Positions 58,231 to 64,000 of a stretch of DNA of 64,000 bases are shown here, piece after piece. The first letter of the stretch is position 1. Every line of letters begins with the position of its first letter. This stretch comes from Magicicada septendecula (lineage: Eukaryota > Arthropoda > Insecta > Hemiptera > Cicadidae). The stretch is from NCBI GenBank assembly GCA_034769895.1, contig CM068367.1, positions 89,490,399 through 89,554,398 of the forward strand. Direction: 5' to 3'. The position numbers and the translations under genes were made by a program. The notes under the pieces were generated by a model. That model was not told the origin of the DNA, made no database searches, and saw nothing but the letters and a program-made list of their open reading frames with translations.

Positions 58231-59404
58231 GGAATCCGTTATTTCATAAAATAACTAGGTATTTCACTAGGTACCTAACTGAATCAGTTAAAGTGAACAA
58301 AATTATTGCAGTCTACAATTTAACTAGTTATTTTATAGAATAACGAATGCCCTCTCGTTAATCTTTTAAAGCTGTAATCTCGGTCTCAGTTCAGTGTATG
58401 TGAGCAAGAATTAATTTCTATTGAAGAATCTGCGAATATTGAGACATCACTTCGGTCTGTTGCTACAGCTCAAAGTACCGGTACTGGACAAGCGTTTAAA
58501 ACGTGTTTGTGCAAAACACAATGTGATAATAAAAAGTGTGGCTGCTTCAAAAATAATATGCAATGTAATTCCGAGTTCCATCACAGCAATCCTTGTTCTA
58601 ACAAATAATTAAAAATAAAGTGAAGGTATTTCATAAAGCTTAAAATTAATATGTTTGTTGTATTAACTACTATTTATCATCATATTTTCTCTTTTTACAT
58701 GAAAATTTTAATAAAATCTGGTATTCAAGAAATATTCTAGATGTTCCTAAATATATTTTAAGTACAGTATCATAAAACGTTTTTACACTTAATATAAATG
58801 ATGAATTTACAATATAATTTTTTTATAAAAAAATTTGTGTTTAAAATTAAAATTCCAAGAGCTATTCAGGAATTTTTTGTAGTTATTGGGTTAATTTTGT
58901 AGTTATTGTAATATTGATGTAAATATTGATTACATTTTGATGTTTCTTGTTTTGGATAAAGTTTTTGTAATATATTTTTTAAGCTGCGTAAAACTTTTTA
59001 CCTGCAGGCCTAATTAAAAATACGAATATAAAATTTCTTCTTTTCCGCCCTACGACCATTTGACACCTTTAACACTGGCCGGGCCCTTATCGGGTATTGC
59101 GAAAGAAAAACAAGAAAACAAGAATTACATAGTAAAGCTGAAGTATGAAAACAATGAAACACTCCCTAGCCCTCGAAAACCTAATAGCGTCGGGGTCGAA
59201 AATAGCAAGAGTTGGTCAAGAGAGACCAGACAGGAAAGATTAAAGGAAGGGATTGCACTCAAGACAGGTTGAAGCAAGGTGAGAATCCAGCTAGGGTACA
59301 TCGGGTGTGCTAAACCCGTATCCACCATGTGTAGACCCCTGATGAATCTTATAAATAATTGTATAAACAATTATATGAGAAGAATGTTGAATATACGAGT
59401 ATAA
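58231..59404. other. AT-rich noncoding DNA
   Basis: Frames at 58421-58612 and 59060-59272 have no recognisable domain. No element ends identified. Confidence 0.5.
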
Positions 59405-59517
59405 TTTGTCCTGGGGAAAATGGGAAGTTCACCCTGCAAACTAGTCTCATCCGTCCCTAGAAGCTAATCTCATCCCCCCCCCCCACCAAGAGTTAGCTCC
59501 TATTTACACCACTGCTG
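59405..59517. repeat. DNA-transposon-like end repeat, copy 1
   Basis: tgtcctggggaaaatgg ... actagtctcatc ... gaagctaatctcatc ... agctcctatttacaccactg. Copy 2 at 60725-60831 follows the same order. Both end in tNtacaccactg/tttacgccactg-like sequence, resembling a hAT right terminus. Confidence 0.7.
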
Positions 59518-60049
59518 CCTATTAAATTACGCTATTATTGATGAACGAGTGAAGTGAGTACTCTGTTTTAACTTGACCGATTGGCAGTACCCTTATGGTT
59601 CTTGAGATCGGTCCTATCAACAATAAGAGGCGGCAGGCAAAATGTCAGGATCAACATTATCCAGATGAGGATTTTAACAAAAATTTTAAATGCATAGTTT
59701 GGAAATTTACAAAGTCTGGTACAGCAAGGTTCAGAAAGTAGTTGGAATTTTTTAATAAATTGTAAGAGTCTATGAGAGTATCAGACTAGAGGCAAACGAA
59801 ATCAGAACGTATTGTTTACTGACAAACTTTTTTAATTTTAGGATCGCTTCGGGCCTAAAATGGAAGTCAAAACTTAAAGAAAGTGTATATTTCTAAATGT
59901 CGTATCAAGTCACGAGGGATTTTATTCAGAATATAAATTCGGTGTCTTTAATAATTTGACAAAAAGTATCTGTCAACACCGATTGCAAATTTTGGACAGC
60001 CCGCAAAACGTTTGTAAACTATAACTTATTTCTTAGGCTTTCACGGCCG
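59518..60049. other. Noncoding, unclassified
   Basis: Nothing recognised. Confidence 0.5.
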
Positions 60050-60190
60050 GCGCCATAATTATTCAGATTATGGTCCGGGTTGTAAGGCCGTGGTCTACTA
60101 TAATTATTTGATGTCGGATGTTATCATCAGACGTTTCGGCCTCACTTCTGGACGCCATCTTCAGTTTTTGCCACAGTACTATGGTTTCAC
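60050..60190. repeat. Single arm related to the 33.9-kb snap-back element
   Basis: Contains ctttcacggccggcgccata, ggtccgggttgtaaggccgt, ggtctactataatta, then cagacgtttcggcctcactt and gccatcttcag. The order gggNtgNNNggccgtggtc ... acgtttcggcc ... gccatc matches one arm of 33855-34105. No inverted partner here. Confidence 0.6.
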
Positions 60191-60724
60191 TGACGGCTCT
60201 GTCACGTTGGAAAGTGGACAATATTAGTTGTTTTACTTTACTAAGATAACTGTTAAACGTTTTTAAAAAACCTTGCTGGTAACCAGCTGCAAAATAAAGG
60301 TTTTGGTACTTGACATGTACCTAAGACAAGTGTAAATTGTCACGTCGCGTGCCTAAACACTTCCATTTCGCAACTTGTTTGAAAATTGTTATCTCAGCAG
60401 TATTTCTAAGGGGGTCAGGTTGCTTTATATAATTTTATGTGCACTTATTTATATTATGAAGTAATTTTATTAAGAATTTTTTCATTTCAATGTTTTTATA
60501 GATTTATTAAAAAGACGGATTTAGAATTAAAGTGATTTCTAATAACATGAGACTGATTACCTATAATTTCAGTTAACGATTAATCAAGATAGAATAATCT
60601 GAAGTCAGCGCTTTGACATATTTTTCCAACACTTAACACTTCACGCTGAGTTTACTCAAAAACGCTGAGACGGAAGGATTTTGTAAAATGTACTTATAAA
60701 ATTATACGGAAAGAATTCTGGATT
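60191..60724. other. Noncoding, unclassified
   Basis: Nothing recognised. Confidence 0.5.
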
Positions 60725-60831
60725 TTACACTTGTCCTGAGGAAAATGGAGGGTCCAACCTTCTAGCTAGTCTTATCTCCCATAGAAACTAATCTCATCTC
60801 CACTCCAGAAGCAGTTCCTACTTACGCCACT
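60725..60831. repeat. DNA-transposon-like end repeat, copy 2
   Basis: tgtcctgaggaaaatgg ... ctagtcttatctccc ... gaaactaatctcatc ... agttcctacttacgccactg, paralogous to 59405-59517. Adjacent right base string is catgacgc; no matching left end found. Confidence 0.7.
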
Positions 60832-61129
60832 GCATGACGCCCTCCATAATCGTCTAGAATTTTCTCACAAACCGCTATTACATGTGACCTTTCCTGCTTA
60901 TATAAATGCTAGTTGAGTTCTGCGAATGGTAGTGAAAGTTCTGCAAACAAGTTGATTCGGTCAGTGTTATTAGACAGTGTATTAGTGAAACTGCCAAGTA
61001 TTTAATTGTTTATTAGTCTTGTACACTCTTGTAATTTTACTATGATTTTGTGACTTATATTATTGTTTGTGATAGTGCGTGCTATACAATTGTACAGTAA
61101 GAACAATTGTTGTCATTCGAGTGTCATCA

Positions 61130-61585
61130 TTTTAGAGAAATTTCCAGAAATCACTACTTCTACACCGTGAAACCAAAGCTAGACTATATAGAACATTAGT
61201 AAAACCGGTCCTGATGTACGGAAGTGAAACATGGGTACTGACACGGGCCACCTGTTCGACTTACGACTTTTGAAAGGACAATACTTTGGAAAATTTATGG
61301 GCCCATAAGGGGAACGTGGAGAGTGGAGAATAAGTTACAACAGAGAGTTCTATGAGGTATATAGGTCGCCTGATATTGTGACATCAATTAAGATAATTAG
61401 GCTGAGATGAACAGGACATGCACACAGAATGGATGAGGAGGATGTTCTTAAGAGGATTATGAAATGAACAGCGGTAGGAAAAAGAGGACGTGGAAGACCT
61501 AGACTATGACGGCCTGGTGGAATCCTAGATGATGTGAAAGTACTTGGAGTGAAAAATTGGTGGACATTGGCTAAGGATAGGAAAG
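61130..61585 (+). mobile_element. LINE 3' fragment ending in GTC repeat
   Basis: The plus strand reads TKARLYRTLVKPVLMYGSET (61175-61230), then WVLTRATCSTYDF, ENLWAHKGN (61285), RMDEEDVLKRIMK (61425-61460), KRGRGRPRL (61480-61502) and, near the end, WWTLAKDRK (61556-61584). Stops and frameshifts separate the blocks. The GTC tract begins immediately after the last block. Confidence 0.85.
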
Positions 61586-61686
61586 TCGTCGTCGTCGTCG
61601 TCGTCATCATCATCGGCGTCGTCGTCGTCGTCGTCGTCATCATCACCACCACCACCACCACCATCATTCTTATCATCATCATCTTC
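61585..61686. repeat. (GTC/ATC/ACC)n triplet tract shared by two LINE tails
   Basis: GTC and ATC blocks change to ACC and back to ATC. It lies exactly between the 3' ends of a plus-strand and a minus-strand LINE fragment. Confidence 0.95.
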
Positions 61687-61709
61687 ATGGATTAAACCAA
61701 GCATGGTTT

Positions 61710-62360
61710 GTTCCGGTCTCAAATAGTCAAAGATTAGAGCTTTTCACTCCAGCGCTTCCTCGGACGTCCCACACCTCTCCGCCCCCTCGGCTTATAGTTC
61801 CAGAGTTGTTTGGGGATGCGGCAGTCATCCATTCGGCAAAGATGTCCCCACCAATTCAGCCGATACTGGGCGATCCTGTCGAGTATACTCATAATATTCA
61901 GTTCCTGCCGTATATCTGTATTTCTTCTATAATCATGGAGAGCATACCCTGCCACGTGCCTGAGAAATCTCAGACCCAATAAAGAAGTATGGGAAGAGCC
62001 TTCACCATGTAGAATTTTAGGCGTGTTCCTTTACTTGCTGACTTAAGGGTTCGCCTGATGGTTGCGCACATAAGGTTGAACTTAGGCGACTTATTGACAA
62101 CGTCGTTTCATGCATTATAAGACACACTGTAGCCCAGTTATTCAAAATTGCTAACTTGTTCCCGGACAGTACCATCTATAACAATTTTTGCCCGTACGGG
62201 ATCAGTTCACGAAAAGCCATTACCTTGGTTTAACGTGTGGATATCTGCAATCCAAAGTCTTTGCAGATTCGATTTAACAAACGTATCCCCATCTGCAATC
62301 TGTTTTCAGAGTCCGACAGAATAGCCTGATCGTCCGTAAAGGATAGGGAATTCTGGAGGA
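61710..62360 (-). mobile_element. LINE RT 3' half (WNYKPRG-type family)
   Basis: On the minus strand: FTDDQAILSDSENRLQMGIR (62345-62285, YADD box as FTDD), LLNRICKDFGLQIS (62285-62240), KVMAFRELIPYGQ (about 62225-62185), YNARNDVVNKSPKFNLMCAT (62110-62060), then the clean frame 61979-61734 with RFLRHVAGYALHDYRRNTD, YRLNWWGHLCRMDDCRIPK and GRRGVGRPRKRW. It is the longer of the two copies of this family here (the other is 27838-28225). It is broken by frameshifts and 5' truncated. Confidence 0.9.
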
Positions 62361-63164
62361 AAATCCTGAGGTAAGCTGAGGCCCACGATGGGCTGTGAAG
62401 CTACTGATGATGACGATGATGCCAATAAAATCTGTGAGAGTATCGATTTTTCTGGCGTTCAATAATTTAATCCACTGTTTTCAGATATTGATCCACGTGA
62501 TCGTGCAAAAATGCCGGTATTATGTATGAGGTACACACGTAAATATAAGTAACATTTATATCAGTATACATATGATGAATACACAAATGTGTTGTACATA
62601 TTTAAAGTGCTATAACAGATTGTTATTTACGGAAACCAGTTTCCGAAAATTCTCATTTATTTTAGCGCAACCCCCACGAGAACAGCGAAGGGAAGTTGGC
62701 TTACAAGTATATGTCTAATTCACTGTATTCGCTTGCCAGCAACCCTTCACTGCTCTTAAGGGACTGAACATGGGAAATTGAGTTTGCCGAAGCTAATGCC
62801 AATAAAGAGAAACATTTTCCGTTAAGAAAACATCTGCTTCAATTCGTTCTACCAACTTGAGTAAATACCGTTCCATCACTTCATTAACACTGTTAGAACA
62901 GAACTATATACAGATTATGCATTGTACATTGTACATTAGGCTATTGTATTATATAATATAATGCTACTGCTATACTTCAAAGTTTCTTGCTGTCATGTAC
63001 ATCACGATTATCACAGTAATAACTAATGTCTCCTGAAAATGTATTTCACGTATTTGCACATTTTGTCTTCGTTGATTTTCAGAGATTGATACTGCATAAT
63101 GAGTGTATTGTAAGTTTTGTAAAACATTTTATGAAATAGGCTCATACTGTGACACCCGCTTAAG
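62361..63164. other. Noncoding, unclassified
   Basis: Nothing recognised. Confidence 0.5.
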
Positions 63165-63486
63165 ACATAATTGGGTAAAATGGATTTTCAGAACAACAGA
63201 AAAAAAAGAGTCATAGTCCGGTTTATTAAGAGTAGGAGGCTCGAGAGGCTGGGCCACGTAAGGCGAATGGGTGATAGAAGAATAGCTAAGAGAATTGCAC
63301 ATTGGAGACCGGTAGAAAGAAGAATTAGAGGCAGACCCAGAAAGAGATGGTTGGATGACGTGTGGAGGATGATTTAAGATGTATGAACATGACAGGATGG
63401 AGACGGATGTGTAATGAGAGGGCAGAGTGGAAGATAGTCATTGAGGCAGCTGTAAACCACTCTGGGTTGTTACGTCAGGAAAAGTA
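63165..63486 (+). mobile_element. LINE 3' end fragment running into GT repeat
   Basis: The plus-strand frame 63171-63377 has RVIVRFIKSRRLERLGHVRR, MGDRRIAKRIAH, GRPRKRWLDDV. One frameshift later DLRCMNMTGWRRMCNERAEW and KIVIEAAVNHSGLL run to a TAA at 63484-63486. This is the normal C-terminal end of a LINE polymerase (W-D-D-V-x-x-D-L-x-x-M-x-x-x-x-W-x-x-x-x-x-x-R-x-x-W). A 19-bp untranslated stretch separates the stop from the GT tract. Confidence 0.88.
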
Positions 63487-63504
63487 AAGGAAGGTAGGAA
63501 ATAC

Positions 63505-64000
<496 letters not shown>

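Overview
This window is a gene-poor, transposon-saturated stretch of an animal nuclear genome. I found no host protein-coding gene, rRNA, tRNA or CRISPR array that I can support. The organism is most likely an arthropod, and more tentatively a large-genome insect such as a cockroach, stick insect or relative. The grounds are an AT-rich background, very long dinucleotide microsatellites, decayed LINEs of several arthropod-type lineages, hAT elements and a Helitron. Nothing in the sequence fixes the species.

Layout. 1-9.7 kb: LINE 3' fragments near 1.2-1.9, 6.8-7.2 and 8.6-9.2 kb, and a 660-bp hAT-like element at 5975-6634. 9.7-20 kb: a 501-bp hAT-like element (9748-10248), a compound CT/TG microsatellite at 11.46-11.72 kb, LINE relics at 14.4-14.7, 16.3-17.1 and 18.1-19.0 kb, and a GC-rich block with A-B-B'-A' direct repeats (14.70-15.75 kb). 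20-23.4 kb: AT-rich DNA of unknown nature ending in a primer-binding-site-like motif. 23.6-37.5 kb: about ten LINE fragments on both strands, including a Jockey-type copy (30.0-30.8 kb) and an RTE-type copy (34.6-34.9 kb), plus a snap-back element at 33.86-34.1 kb.

35.7-50.05 kb is the most informative part. A 1-kb hAT-like nonautonomous transposon (35674-36675) has a second copy whose ends lie at 41886 and 50045. That second copy was split by a 154-bp inverted-repeat insertion (9-bp target duplication) and by a 6.6-kb Helitron (43306-49951) inserted between A and T. The first copy supplies the empty site. The Helitron encodes an OTU-like domain, a zinc-binding segment, an HUH Rep domain and a PIF1-like helicase, and it ends in the usual hairpin plus CTAG. 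It carries at least seven inactivating lesions, including a 43-bp duplication, a stop just before the Y2 tyrosines and an apparent one-base loss in Walker A. A 188-bp PIF/Harbinger-like MITE sits in its 5' region.

50-64 kb: an internally deleted hAT transposon with a perfect 8-bp duplication (50891-52168), LINE fragments that twice meet tail-to-tail at GAT/GTC repeats (53.58 and 61.6 kb), snap-back elements at 54.25 and 56.53 kb, and a LINE tail running into a 148-bp GT repeat at 63.5 kb.

None of the proteins forms a working pathway: every mobile-element reading frame is truncated, frameshifted or stopped, apart from one 193-codon LINE 3' frame. I see no convincing new cellular system. The value of the window lies in its nested-insertion history and in several unclassified repeat structures.
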